This document shows positions 9,389 through 19,167 of a stretch of 64,000 nucleotides of DNA, piece by piece. The stretch's first letter is position 1. Every line of letters begins with the position of its first letter. The DNA is from Weissella sagaensis (GTDB taxonomy: Bacteria > Bacillota > Bacilli > Lactobacillales > Lactobacillaceae), in NCBI RefSeq assembly GCF_005405285.1, contig NZ_BJDT01000010.1, positions 1 through 64,000 on the forward strand. The letters run 5' to 3'. A model generated the notes under the pieces. The model was not told where the DNA came from and ran no database searches. It saw only the letters and a program-made list of their open reading frames with translations. A program made the translations under genes and the position numbers.

Positions 9389-12300
9389 TCAGTCCTTTTT
9401 TGGTAATAATGCCGTCAAAAACTGCATTAAGTTTTCTAACCAATCATCGTCTGTTTGCTTAGGCTGAATTGCCATGGCAAATAAAACGGGTTCATTTACT
9501 TTAATTTGTCCGCGTGTTTTCGTCAAGGCACTCGCCTGTTTAACTTGTTGTGCTGTAACCGTTGCCTCTTGAGAAAAATTAATCATCACCAATTCTGGTT
9601 GATTAATCGTTCGTTTGATTTGCTTAATACCTAGCTGATCAGCTAGCGCCTTTAGCTTAGATACTTCTAACAAGCGACTAGCCGCTGCCGGTATATCACC
9701 AAAACGATCAACTAAATCATCTGTAATTTCTGCAAACTGTTCCGCTTTGTTTGCCTTACGAATACGTTGATATAAATCAATTTTTTGTGGGCCATCAGCA
9801 ACATAACTTGATGGCAAATATGCTTCAACCTGCAAATCCAACTCTGAATCCACTTGTTTAACCTGTTTACCTTGTTTTGCAGCCACCGCTTCTTGAAGCA
9901 TTTGCGTATATAAATCATACCCCACAGTATTAATGAAACCGTGTTGTGATTGTCCCAACAAATCGCCCGCACCACGAATTGATAAATCACGCATCGCAAT
10001 TTTGAACCCAGAACCTAATTCTGTAAAATCGCGAATAGCTGTTAATCGCTTTTCGCTTTCTTCATTCAAAGAACGCGTTCCTGGATACGTAAAGTAGGCA
10101 TAGGCCACATTATGTGAACGTCCCACACGACCACGCAACTGATAAAGTTGTGATAAGCCCATGTAATCAGCATTTTCAACAAATAACGTATTAGCGTTTG
10201 GAATATCCACACCCGTTTCAATAATAGTTGTCGTAACTAAGACGTCATACTCACCATTAATAAAATCGACCAGAATACCCTCCATCTGGGCTTCCGTCAT
10301 TTGCCCGTGAATATAGGCAACTCGGGCCTCCGGAACCAAACTTTGAATCATCCCGGCGACCTTTTCAATATCAGCGACACGATTATGCAAATAGAATGTT
10401 TGACCACCTCGGGCCATTTCTCGTTCAACAGCATTTGCAATAACGCGACCATTTTGTTCCATAACATACGTTTGAATTGGGTAACGATTAGCTGGCGGTG
10501 TTTCAATTACCGACAGGTCTCGCACACCAACCATGGCCATATTTAATGTTCTTGGAATTGGCGTCGCAGTTAACGTCAAAACATCGACATTTGTTTGTAA
10601 GCTTTTAAGGCGCTCTTTATGTTTAACCCCAAAGCGCTGTTCTTCGTCGATAATTAACAGCCCAAGATCACCAAAAACCACATCTTTAGCCAACAAACTA
10701 TGTGTCCCAATGACAATATCAATGGTGTGATTTTTTAAACCAGCTTTGATTTCTTTCTTTTGCTTAGGCGTTTGAAAACGCGACATCCCCGCAATTTTTA
10801 AATCAGTACCTTCAAAACGATTAATAAATGACTCATAATGTTGCTGTGCCAAAATAGTCGTTGGTACCAACATCGCAACCTGTTTACCTTCATGTGCCGC
10901 TTTAAAAGCAGCTCGCATCGCAACTTCAGTTTTCCCAAACCCAACATCGCCAACCAATAAACGATCCATTGGTCGCACCTTTTCCATATCAGCTTTGATC
11001 TCTTTTATAGACCGAATTTGATCTGGTGTTTCAGGATAAGGAAACGCCTCTTCAAAATTATGCATGGCATCGTCATCGGGGGCAAAAGCATAACCTTTTT
11101 TAATTTCGCGTTCTGCATATAATGCCAATAAATCGTCTGCAATATCTTCAACTTTTTTAGCAACTTTAGCCTTTGCCCGTTGCCACTCAGGGCCACCCAT
11201 CTTATTAATCTTGGGGGCTTTTTCAGCAGCACCAACATACTTTTGCACTAAATCTAACTGTGTAACCGGAATAAACAACTTTGCACCTTTTTGATAACCA
11301 ATCGTAATATAATCTTGTTTAACACCACGATTTTCAATCGTCTGCATCCCTTCATAGATACCAATACCATGATTAACATGCACAACGTAATCACCCGGCT
11401 TTAACTCATTGTAACTCTTAATCCGTTCTGCATTTGATAACGTTTGTCGTTTCGGCGCTCGTTTACGTACTTGTTGAAATAATTCTTTTTCGGTTAAAAC
11501 AACCAACTTTTGCATTGGTAGCTCAAAACCTGCACTCAAGGGTAATGTTGTTAATTGTGTTCGACCATCTGTTAGACCATCAACAGCTACCTGATTAATT
11601 TTGACACCAAAATCATTTAATGTCTGAACTAATTTAACTTGACGCTCAGTTGAATTGGTAAGGAAAACAATCGTCATATTTTGCTTTTGCCAACGATCAA
11701 CCTCACCCTTTAACAGTGGCATTTGCCCAAAAAATTGTTGTGTTGGGCGAACGGTCACATTTGTTAAACTGGTTTGTCGTAACTGCCCAATGCCTCGTTG
11801 TAATGGTGATAACACTAAACTGGTTTGCTGAATATCGCGAGCCTGATCGGTTAGAGTCCAACCAAAATCATCAACTGGTAATACTTGCTGCTTTGATAAT
11901 TTATCTGCCCACCAATTGGTGTCATCTAAGCGCATTTGGGCAGCATTTTCCACAGCGCGTGGGTAATCATCAAATACCGCAACCCCATTTTCTGGTAGAT
12001 AGTCAAATAAACTGACTGCATCTGGATACAAAAAATGTAGATAGGCACGAATATCCGGCAATAATTGACCATCAGCTAAAGTAGTTAGCAATGGTGTCAT
12101 CGCCTCCGTTAAGTGACGTTTATCGGCCCCTTCCAATGAATCACGATATTTCGTCATCGCTAACTCAAGACGCGTTTTAGCTTGTCCACGTTCTTCATCA
12201 TCAATGATCAAATCGGTTGCTGGTAAAATAGTTAAACTATCCAAATTATCAATACTGCGCTGTGTTTCCGCATCAAAAGAACGCATTGAATCTAGTTGCG

Positions 12301-12889
12301 TATCAAAAAAATCCAACCGGATTGGATTACCAACATCTAATGGGTAAACATCAATAATTGATCCACGAATTGCAAATTCACCCGGTTGCTCAACTGTAGA
12401 ATTTCGATGATATCCCATTTGATGTAATTGCATTTCTAATTGATTTAGTTCATATTCATGATCAAAGTCAATCGTGATTTGTGCCTTTTTAAATGCATCA
12501 ACCGTTGGCAAATAACGTTGTGCACCTGCAATGCCCGTCACCACTACTGCTTGCGGATCCGTCAATAGTAATTGCATGGCCTGAACACGGGCTAGGCGAG
12601 TATCTAGGGATGTCACTGATAATTCTGCAGCGATACTTTCTTCTGCTGGAAATGATCGGACATGCTCATCACCTAGTAGCGCTTGTAAATCTTCGGTCAA
12701 TTGATCAGCATGAAATTGACTATCTGACACAATCACCATTGGTTGCTGCGTTTTCTTTTGTAGCGCAGCCAAATAAACCGTTCGTGCTGTCCCCGAAATA
12801 CCCGTCATTAAATGACGACCACCGTGCTTCAGCCCAGTTGCTAATTGCTGTAAGTCTTTATCTTGTTGTAAAAATTCCGTTAACTCCAT
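9389..12889 (-). CDS. mfd: Transcription-repair coupling factor
   Basis: Displaces RNA polymerase stalled at DNA damage and recruits UvrA. Length 1166 aa is standard. Order: UvrB-like N-terminal module (about 1-340, including GSIIDVYP), RNA polymerase-interaction domain starting about 480 (LKPGDYVVHVNHGIGIYEGM), then the RecG-like translocase with Walker A GDVGFGKTEVAMRAA (about 651), DEEQRFG (about 746), TATPIPRTL, and motif VI QLRGRVGRS, followed by the TRCF C-terminal domain. It starts 17 bp after pth and is followed after 4 bp by the flippase gene. Confidence 0.97.
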   Translation of the reverse strand: MELTEFLQQDKDLQQLATGLKHGGRHLMTGISGTARTVYLAALQKKTQQPMVIVSDSQFHADQLTEDLQALLGDEHVRSFPAEESIAAELSVTSLDTRLARVQAMQLLLTDPQAVVVTGIAGAQRYLPTVDAFKKAQITIDFDHEYELNQLEMQLHQMGYHRNSTVEQPGEFAIRGSIIDVYPLDVGNPIRLDFFDTQLDSMRSFDAETQRSIDNLDSLTILPATDLIIDDEERGQAKTRLELAMTKYRDSLEGADKRHLTEAMTPLLTTLADGQLLPDIRAYLHFLYPDAVSLFDYLPENGVAVFDDYPRAVENAAQMRLDDTNWWADKLSKQQVLPVDDFGWTLTDQARDIQQTSLVLSPLQRGIGQLRQTSLTNVTVRPTQQFFGQMPLLKGEVDRWQKQNMTIVFLTNSTERQVKLVQTLNDFGVKINQVAVDGLTDGRTQLTTLPLSAGFELPMQKLVVLTEKELFQQVRKRAPKRQTLSNAERIKSYNELKPGDYVVHVNHGIGIYEGMQTIENRGVKQDYITIGYQKGAKLFIPVTQLDLVQKYVGAAEKAPKINKMGGPEWQRAKAKVAKKVEDIADDLLALYAEREIKKGYAFAPDDDAMHNFEEAFPYPETPDQIRSIKEIKADMEKVRPMDRLLVGDVGFGKTEVAMRAAFKAAHEGKQVAMLVPTTILAQQHYESFINRFEGTDLKIAGMSRFQTPKQKKEIKAGLKNHTIDIVIGTHSLLAKDVVFGDLGLLIIDEEQRFGVKHKERLKSLQTNVDVLTLTATPIPRTLNMAMVGVRDLSVIETPPANRYPIQTYVMEQNGRVIANAVEREMARGGQTFYLHNRVADIEKVAGMIQSLVPEARVAYIHGQMTEAQMEGILVDFINGEYDVLVTTTIIETGVDIPNANTLFVENADYMGLSQLYQLRGRVGRSHNVAYAYFTYPGTRSLNEESEKRLTAIRDFTELGSGFKIAMRDLSIRGAGDLLGQSQHGFINTVGYDLYTQMLQEAVAAKQGKQVKQVDSELDLQVEAYLPSSYVADGPQKIDLYQRIRKANKAEQFAEITDDLVDRFGDIPAAASRLLEVSKLKALADQLGIKQIKRTINQPELVMINFSQEATVTAQQVKQASALTKTRGQIKVNEPVLFAMAIQPKQTDDDWLENLMQFLTALLPKKD

Positions 12890-12906
12890 AACGCCTATTT
12901 ATCCTT

Positions 12907-13473
12907 TTAATTAAACTGATTCATCAAGATTGGCATTTCTTTACCAGCAGCAAATCCTTCGAAAATTTCAACTGCTTGATCTAGTCCTGACAACAAATCG
13001 GGTTGCTCATCCTGACCAAAATGTCCTAATACATAATCCACCACTGCTTGATGAACATGCGCTGGATGACCAATACCAAACTTTAGACGATTAAATTTTT
13101 GTGTCCCTAATTGATTTGCAATACTTTTAATCCCGTTGTGTCCACCGGCAGAGCCTTTTTGACGTAAACGTAGTCGACCTAGATCCATGTCCATATCATC
13201 TTGAACAACCAATAAATCAGCTAAATCTAACTTATAGTAATCAACTAATGGACGAACAGCATCTCCAGAATCATTCATATAGGTCGTTGGTTTTACTAAT
13301 AAAACTTTTTCATTATTAATCCGTACATCTGCCACAAATGCATGATGTTGGCCGTCTTGCTTAAATGTTGCTTGGTACTTATCTGCCAAGACATCCACCG
13401 TCATAAAGCCAATATTGTGACGTGTTTTATCATATTCTTTACCAATATTACCCAAACCAACAATCATCTTCAT
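12907..13473 (-). CDS. pth: Peptidyl-tRNA hydrolase
   Basis: Recycles peptidyl-tRNA dropped from ribosomes by cleaving the ester bond. The 188-aa protein has the catalytic N-terminus MIVGLGNIGKEYDKTRHNIG (with the conserved Asn and His), the KPTTYMNDSG motif and GSAGGHNGIKSI. It is the first gene of the pth-mfd-flippase-rqcP-divIC operon. The ATG of MKMIVGLGN follows a GTGAGGT element; the second Met, two codons on, is another possible start. Confidence 0.97.
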   Translation of the reverse strand: MKMIVGLGNIGKEYDKTRHNIGFMTVDVLADKYQATFKQDGQHHAFVADVRINNEKVLLVKPTTYMNDSGDAVRPLVDYYKLDLADLLVVQDDMDMDLGRLRLRQKGSAGGHNGIKSIANQLGTQKFNRLKFGIGHPAHVHQAVVDYVLGHFGQDEQPDLLSGLDQAVEIFEGFAAGKEMPILMNQFN

Positions 13474-13517
13474 TTTGCTTTTAACCTCACTGTTTCATTT
13501 TAACTAACGCACGAAAT

Positions 13518-13544
13518 GGGTCGAGGCTGATTTAGCCCCCACCC
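13518..13544 (-). repeat. GC-rich hairpin upstream of pth
   Basis: On the minus strand GGGTGGGGGCT and AGCCTCGACCC form a stem with a 5-base loop in otherwise AT-rich sequence. There is no T run after it. It resembles the hairpin at 44299-44332 (both carry GTGGGG on one arm and GCCTCG on the other), so both may be copies of a small dispersed intergenic palindrome. Confidence 0.4.
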
Positions 13545-13619
13545 AAATACGTTATTTATTTTTACTTAATGACTATAAATTTTAACCCAAATCACGCCAT
13601 TTTGATAGTCTTAACTATT

Positions 13620-15200
13620 TTACTTGTTGGCATGATAACTATCAAAGAACTGCAATTGATTATGATCTTGGAATTCTTTCCCTAATTGTAACAACAATTG
13701 ATCCTGTCCCTTATCTGCTTCAAATTGTACACCTAATGGTAATCCTTGCTTTGTCACATACGTTGGTAAGCTAAGTGCCGGCTCCCCCGAAACATTCGCT
13801 AACTGTGTAAACGGTGTTTTTGATAAACCATGAAGCCATGCATCATAAATTAATTGAATTTGTTTTTTATGATTTAAATTCTGAATATGCTTTAATTGCT
13901 TAACATATTTAGGTAAGTAGGCTGGATCACTATTTTTAGGTGCTGGTGTTGCCGTTGTCGGTGTCAAATAGATCGGATAAGTCTTATGAAAATCCGTCAT
14001 TTGTTGACTAACTTTTGCCATTTCGGATGTAACAAATTGTTCACTTTGTTTAGTCTGTTTCTTATCTGCTTGATACAAGGCCCATGTCATAGGAGAAACA
14101 TCCTTAAATTGCATGTTTTCACCAGTTTTTTCCTTGATCATTTCATTCGCATCCGTACCAGTTGGTGTTGATTCTGTATAATACATCTTCATAAGCTTCT
14201 TACCATCAACTGGCGCATCATGCTTAACGACAGTATAACCTTGCGACCTTAAAAATTTTACCGATTGTTGCACTGCCTTAACAGCATCTTTGCTAACTTT
14301 TGTTCCGACTGGTGATTTAGTTGAATAAGCAATTTTTAACTGCTTTAAATCAGTGGGTGCATCTTTAATCAATTCTGGATGATCAGCATTCTGCATGCCT
14401 TTAAAATAAGTTTGTAAATCTGAAATTTGCCGAGCATTAGCAAAATTAACCGTTGAAGGTACCGTGCTATCTCCAGTAATTGCCCCTTGTGTTGGTTTTA
14501 ATCCAATTACGCCTGTAAATGATGCTGGAATTCTAAGCGAACCACCCGCATCGTTACCAGTTGCCATTGGCACAAAATCAGCCGCAACACTTGCGACTGC
14601 TCCTCCCGAAGAACCACCTGTATTACGAGATAGACGCCAAGGATTATGGGCAACACCATTCAACTTTGAATCTGTGATATTTACTAATCCTAATTCCGGA
14701 AAATTAGTTTGACCAATAATCACAAATCCCATTGACTGCAACTTCTTAACATAGTCACTTGTTTCAGTTGCTTTATTATCCTTAAGATCTTTTAGCCCCC
14801 TGGTATTCGATTCACCATCTAATTGCTGACCCAGACCTTTTATTAAAATTGGTACACCAAAGAAAGGTTGCCCCGTATCCTTCAAAGCTACTGACTCTTT
14901 TAATGCTGCTGACTCACGTAAACTAATAACTGCATTTAATTGCGGATTTTCAGCTTTTATTTGTGAAATTGCATGCTTAATTAATTGCTGACTAGTGACT
15001 TTACCATCACGAATCATCTGAGCCAATTCACTTGCTGACGCTTTTCGATAGACATCAGCATCAATACCATCCTGATTAACCTTTTTGTGTTGTAGCACGT
15101 CTGTCTTGGCATACACATGCTGATTTTGCATCACCACACCTATCCCTGCGCTCAACACCATCCCAAGTACTGCAAATTTCAGAATTTTTTTGCTATTCAT
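13620..15200 (-). CDS. Secreted amidase-signature-family hydrolase
   Basis: Amidase-signature enzyme (Ser-cisSer-Lys triad) predicted to act outside the membrane. The start is the ATG of MNSKKILKF behind GGGGGG; an upstream in-frame TTG is less likely. A signal peptide covers about 1-31 (hydrophobic FAVLGMVLSAGIGVVM, cleavage likely after HVYA). The core shows the catalytic Lys in GVPILIKGLGQ, the GGSSGGAVASVAADF signature and GNDAGGSLRIPASF carrying the nucleophile. The 526-aa length fits stand-alone amidases such as those cleaving short amides or aryl-amides. The substrate is unknown. It lies alone between two transcription units. Confidence 0.88.
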   Translation of the reverse strand: MNSKKILKFAVLGMVLSAGIGVVMQNQHVYAKTDVLQHKKVNQDGIDADVYRKASASELAQMIRDGKVTSQQLIKHAISQIKAENPQLNAVISLRESAALKESVALKDTGQPFFGVPILIKGLGQQLDGESNTRGLKDLKDNKATETSDYVKKLQSMGFVIIGQTNFPELGLVNITDSKLNGVAHNPWRLSRNTGGSSGGAVASVAADFVPMATGNDAGGSLRIPASFTGVIGLKPTQGAITGDSTVPSTVNFANARQISDLQTYFKGMQNADHPELIKDAPTDLKQLKIAYSTKSPVGTKVSKDAVKAVQQSVKFLRSQGYTVVKHDAPVDGKKLMKMYYTESTPTGTDANEMIKEKTGENMQFKDVSPMTWALYQADKKQTKQSEQFVTSEMAKVSQQMTDFHKTYPIYLTPTTATPAPKNSDPAYLPKYVKQLKHIQNLNHKKQIQLIYDAWLHGLSKTPFTQLANVSGEPALSLPTYVTKQGLPLGVQFEADKGQDQLLLQLGKEFQDHNQLQFFDSYHANK

Positions 15201-15373
15201 TTTATGTCCCCCCAAGAACTAAAACTACTATTTTAATGACTACACTACCAATATCCCACATACTGATATTAACTAAGATGCTTAATCGTGCATCTATAAA
15301 TTAATTTTACGCCAGTTATAATCTCTTTTGTAATCACATATGTACTACTGACGCAACAAACTAAATCACAGCA

Positions 15374-15419
15374 ATAAAAAATAACCTCATTCCAAATAAT
15401 AATCGGATTGAAGTTATTT
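15374..15419 (-). terminator. Terminator of the TerC-family gene
   Basis: On the minus strand a mismatched 15-bp stem (AAATAACTTCAATCC / GGAATGAGGTTATTT) is followed by TTTTATTG. It lies directly after the stop codon at 15428. Confidence 0.7.
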
Positions 15420-15427
15420 TAATTTAT

Positions 15428-16384
15428 CTATTTCGCCTGATTATGCTCGTCTTCCCAACGAGTTTTGATAATTGAAGCAATGATTGCAATGGCCAATAAA
15501 CCAATAATCACCACTAATGATGTAACATTTGAAATTTCAAATTGCCAATCAAACATTTTGCCGGCTTCATTAATTAACATCTTTGCCCCAATAAAAGCTA
15601 GAATACCAGCCAATGCGTACTTAATGTAACGGAACATTGGCAATAACTTTGATAATGCAAAGAATAATGAACGTAGTCCTAGAACGGCAAAGATGTTAGA
15701 AGTTACGACAATAAATGTATCTTGTGTCACTGCTAATACTGCCGGAATTGAATCAACCGCAAACAACAGATCAGAAAGTTCAATGAAAATTAATGCGATT
15801 AAGAATGGTGTCACATAATGCTTACCATTTTCCTTAACGATAAAATGCGGCTTACTAACATCATCTTTAACAGGTAAAAATTTGCGTAGTACTTGAATAA
15901 TTTTACTGTCATCCAAATTTTGATCCTCATTTTTATTGAAGAACATTTTAATACCAGTATAAACTAAGAAAATACCAAATAAGTACATCAACCCTTCAAA
16001 CTTATGCAATAAGGCTGCGCCACCTAAGATAAATAGGACACGCATTACCACGGCACCAAATACTCCCCAAAAGAGCACACGGTGTTGATAACGTGCTTCA
16101 ATACCGAAAAATCCAAAGACTAAGATAAAAATGAACAGATTATCCATGCTCAACGACTCTTCAAGCAAATAGCCAGTAATGAAATCAATGGCATGACCAC
16201 TACCAGCAAAGTACCAAACACCACCAGCAAATATAAACGCTAATGCAATCCATGCCGCTGTTTGTAACAAAGACTTTTTAAAAGTTGGCACCTCGCCTTT
16301 TTTATTAAAAACAGTCAAATCTAATACAAGCATCGCAATCACAAATGCAAAAAATCCAACCCAAACCCATATATTAACTTCCAT
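15428..16384 (-). CDS. TerC/Alx-family integral membrane protein
   Basis: The 318-aa protein has about nine membrane helices and the TerC hallmarks: an early DLTVFNKK, the acidic EESLSMDNLFIFILVFGFF helix and SDLLFAVDSIPAVLAVTQD. Members have been linked to manganese efflux, to metal loading of exported proteins and to tellurite or pH phenotypes. The specific role here is inferred only from the family. The 120-bp upstream region is too short to hold a yybP-ykoY riboswitch beside the terminator it already contains. It is transcribed alone; ribosome binding site GGAAG. Confidence 0.9.
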   Translation of the reverse strand: MEVNIWVWVGFFAFVIAMLVLDLTVFNKKGEVPTFKKSLLQTAAWIALAFIFAGGVWYFAGSGHAIDFITGYLLEESLSMDNLFIFILVFGFFGIEARYQHRVLFWGVFGAVVMRVLFILGGAALLHKFEGLMYLFGIFLVYTGIKMFFNKNEDQNLDDSKIIQVLRKFLPVKDDVSKPHFIVKENGKHYVTPFLIALIFIELSDLLFAVDSIPAVLAVTQDTFIVVTSNIFAVLGLRSLFFALSKLLPMFRYIKYALAGILAFIGAKMLINEAGKMFDWQFEISNVTSLVVIIGLLAIAIIASIIKTRWEDEHNQAK

Positions 16385-16462
16385 TTAGTACGCTTCCTTT
16401 TTTGTTTTATTACAAAATAATTCATTGCAAATAATGAACTATACTAGTTTATATTTTATAAC

Positions 16463-16498
16463 AAAAAAGAACCTGAAACAGTCATTTGTTTCAGATTC
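16463..16498 (-). terminator. Terminator of the YhgE-like gene
   Basis: On the minus strand GAATCTGAAACA pairs with TGTTTCAGGTTC around a 6-base loop and is followed by TTTTTTG. Confidence 0.85.
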
Positions 16499-16507
16499 CG
16501 TATTTCT

Positions 16508-19030
16508 TTATGATTTTGTTACCGGATCACTCATTGTGTTAAAACTACGACGACGGATAACAAAATAGATAAATAATGCTAGTAGTGAAACCAGTGCAAC
16601 GCTGATGATAACTATTAGTTCAGTATTAATTGCACCACCAATCATAATTGTTTCACGCAAGCCATTCACTGAATAAGTCATTGGTACCAATGGGTGTAAC
16701 CATTCATAAAACTTATTTGATAGTTCAATTGGATAAGTTCCGGCAGCTACACTTAGTTGAACAACCAACAAAACCATTGAGACAAAAGCACCAGCACGGC
16801 CAAACCACATGTAGATAGCCGTAACTAATAGTGCATCCATATAACTTGTTAGTAACATGACCAAGAATGTTTGCCCTGGATTAATTGGATCCATACCCAA
16901 TACCCAATCGCTTAGCGCATACAAGACCATCGGCGCCAAGGTTGCAATACCAAGCAAAATAGCCATCTTTGAACCGAACCACGCACCCAATGATGATATT
17001 TTTGTTCGTGGTGTCAACATATCTAGCATCAAATTCAATGCCATCATACCAACGAACATTCCTACTGAAAACATGTATGGAATCATACCAGTTCCATTGT
17101 TAGGTACCTTATCTTTTTCAGTATGTGCTAACTTAGCTGGCGTAGCCATTTGCTTTAGCGTTCCCTTAGTACTCTTAAGCTGACCAGCTTGCTTACCGGC
17201 ATCTGCTAGTTTGTCCGCTAAGGTTTGATTTCCTGTGTTCATCTTCGTCAAAGCTGGCCCCATCTGTTGCGCAGCACTTGCTAGCTTTTCTGAACCGTCA
17301 CTAATTTGACCGGCACCGCCACTTAATTGGCTAGCACCGCTGTTTAGTTGATCACTCATACCATTTAAGGTCTGAAGTCCACCATTCAATTCTGTAGCAC
17401 CACTAGCTAATTGGCCGACACCACCACTTAATGTTTGTGCCCCTGATTGTAATGTTGCCACACTACTATTCAATGTTGCTGACTTACCTTGTAATGTTTG
17501 CAAACCGGTATTTAATGTTTGACCACCTGTCGCTAATTTATTAACAGCACCCTTTAGTGTTGGTAATTTATCATTTAACTGTTGTGAACCAGCTGCTAGT
17601 TGTGAAACAGCATCTGGCACTTGTTGCATCGCCGTTAATTGATTATTAATTGTTTTTACATCTGTATTTTGTAGCGTCTTATTTAATGCTGTTAATGTTC
17701 CTTGATGCTTTTGAACTGTTTGCACTAACTGACTGACATTACCTTGCAATGCGGTTGCATGTTGTGTCATTGTAGCTAAGACTTTAGCAGTCTGCGTGTT
17801 ACTTTGTTTGGTTGCCAATGACTGTACAAATTTTTGCTTTTGCTCTGCTGTTAGCTCAATACCTGCATCATTCATGGCTGCATTCACATTGTTTGTTAAT
17901 ATCCCTTGATCAGCTGCATTCGCTTGCTCTAACGCCTTTATATCTGACTGCAACGTATTAAATTGACTATTAATTGCTTGATCATTTGGTAAAGCAGCCT
18001 GTGTATCATCAATTACAGCTGATAATGATGTTAATTCTTTTTGAACTTTGGCTAAATTACCTTTTACATCATTATCAACCATCTGCTTATTTAACTTTGC
18101 CAAACCATTGTTTAACTGTGTAACACCAGTCTGCAACGTTGGTACCTGTTGATTTAATTGATTTAGCCCAGTTGACAATGTTTGGCTACCTTGAGCCGCT
18201 TTACCAACTGCTGCTGTATATTGCTGCGTTCCTTGCTTTAATTGTCCAATACCATTAATCAACGTTGGCGCCTGTTGATTCATTTGATTCAAACCAGAAG
18301 CAAGTTGTTTACTTCCCGTACTTGCTTGACTAACCGCAGATGTATATTGACCAACGCCTTGTGTTAGGGTTTTAGCGCCATCCTGGAAAGTTAATGAACT
18401 AGCAGCTAGCTTATTAAGGTTGGCAGTCACTTGGTCACTACCATCTTTTAACGTATTAGCACCATCAGCTAATTTTTTATTAGCAGCACCGGCTTCATCC
18501 ATCCCCTTACCAGCTTTTTGTATCTCTTTAAACAATGTCTTAGTATAAATTTTTGTAACCTTACCAGAAATTTGATTGCCAATCTTTTCAGCACCTGATT
18601 CAGATAACTTACCAGCAATGAAACTATGACCAGAACTCGTTTCATATTGCAATTTCATTTGCTTAGGTTGTTTATCCAATAATGTCGTTGCATTTTGTGA
18701 AAAGTTCTTTGGAATCGTAATGACTGTGTAGTATTTACCATCATCTAGACCCTTTTGGGCTGCCGTTGCTGATGGAAATTTAAAATTCATTGCATCCGAT
18801 TTTTGTAATTCTTCTTTTAAATCATGACCCACTGTTAACTTTTTTCCTGCATAAGTCACCGATTTATCCTTATTAACAACGGCTACTGGTAATTTACTGA
18901 CTTCGCCATAAGGATTCCACAATGAACCTAGGAAAGTGACAGCATAAATTGATGGTACAAACAATAAAACAAAAAGAACTAACATATAAAATTTATGTGC
19001 TTTTAGCCATTGCCACTCTGATTTCAACAT
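16508..19030 (-). CDS. YhgE/Pip-family membrane protein
   Basis: Large protein (840 aa) of the YhgE/Pip (phage infection protein) family, related to ABC-2 permeases and to type VII secretion-associated proteins. One N-terminal helix (about 14-33) is followed by a long extracytoplasmic region with many repeated motifs of the type LxxGxxQLxxGxxxL (about 180-590), predicted coiled coil, and then five or six C-terminal helices (about 610-830). In Lactococcus a homologue is a phage receptor. Its own function is unknown. The divergent TetR gene and two operator-like palindromes suggest direct local control, as for many YhgE genes. Confidence 0.88.
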   Translation of the reverse strand: MLKSEWQWLKAHKFYMLVLFVLLFVPSIYAVTFLGSLWNPYGEVSKLPVAVVNKDKSVTYAGKKLTVGHDLKEELQKSDAMNFKFPSATAAQKGLDDGKYYTVITIPKNFSQNATTLLDKQPKQMKLQYETSSGHSFIAGKLSESGAEKIGNQISGKVTKIYTKTLFKEIQKAGKGMDEAGAANKKLADGANTLKDGSDQVTANLNKLAASSLTFQDGAKTLTQGVGQYTSAVSQASTGSKQLASGLNQMNQQAPTLINGIGQLKQGTQQYTAAVGKAAQGSQTLSTGLNQLNQQVPTLQTGVTQLNNGLAKLNKQMVDNDVKGNLAKVQKELTSLSAVIDDTQAALPNDQAINSQFNTLQSDIKALEQANAADQGILTNNVNAAMNDAGIELTAEQKQKFVQSLATKQSNTQTAKVLATMTQHATALQGNVSQLVQTVQKHQGTLTALNKTLQNTDVKTINNQLTAMQQVPDAVSQLAAGSQQLNDKLPTLKGAVNKLATGGQTLNTGLQTLQGKSATLNSSVATLQSGAQTLSGGVGQLASGATELNGGLQTLNGMSDQLNSGASQLSGGAGQISDGSEKLASAAQQMGPALTKMNTGNQTLADKLADAGKQAGQLKSTKGTLKQMATPAKLAHTEKDKVPNNGTGMIPYMFSVGMFVGMMALNLMLDMLTPRTKISSLGAWFGSKMAILLGIATLAPMVLYALSDWVLGMDPINPGQTFLVMLLTSYMDALLVTAIYMWFGRAGAFVSMVLLVVQLSVAAGTYPIELSNKFYEWLHPLVPMTYSVNGLRETIMIGGAINTELIVIISVALVSLLALFIYFVIRRRSFNTMSDPVTKS

Positions 19031-19057
19031 TGTTTTTTCTCCTTCTATAACAAATCA

Positions 19058-19074
19058 TTGAACAACTTGTTGAA
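19058..19074. promoter_or_regulatory. Operator-like palindrome O1
   Basis: TTGAACAACTTGTTGAA is a 17-bp dyad with only one mismatched pair besides its centre. It lies between the predicted transcription start of the YhgE-like gene and its ATG, a position suited to repression by the adjacent TetR protein. Confidence 0.6.
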
Positions 19075-19093
19075 TATTTTTTCTCTGAGGACT

Positions 19094-19122
19094 ATATTAA
19101 TGCTAATAGGGCATTAGTACAA
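19094..19122 (-). promoter_or_regulatory. Promoter of the YhgE-like gene
   Basis: On the minus strand TTGTAC (117-122 side) and TAATAT (94-99 side) are 17 bases apart. It is flanked by O1 and O2. Confidence 0.65.
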
Positions 19123-19131
19123 TGTACAATT

Positions 19132-19148
19132 TTAAACACGTTGTTCAA
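19132..19148. promoter_or_regulatory. Operator-like palindrome O2
   Basis: TTAAACACGTTGTTCAA is a 17-bp imperfect dyad sharing the TTnAACA...TGTTnAA frame with O1, 74 bp away. It lies just upstream of the tetR ribosome binding site, so it may serve autoregulation of that gene. Confidence 0.55.
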
Positions 19149-19167
19149 TAAATGGAGTAAAAAAATT

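Noticed and set aside
16385..16462. Possible manganese (yybP-ykoY) riboswitch before the TerC-family gene
   Set aside because: Only about 80 bases remain between the upstream terminator and the start codon, too short for that aptamer, and no conserved core was seen.
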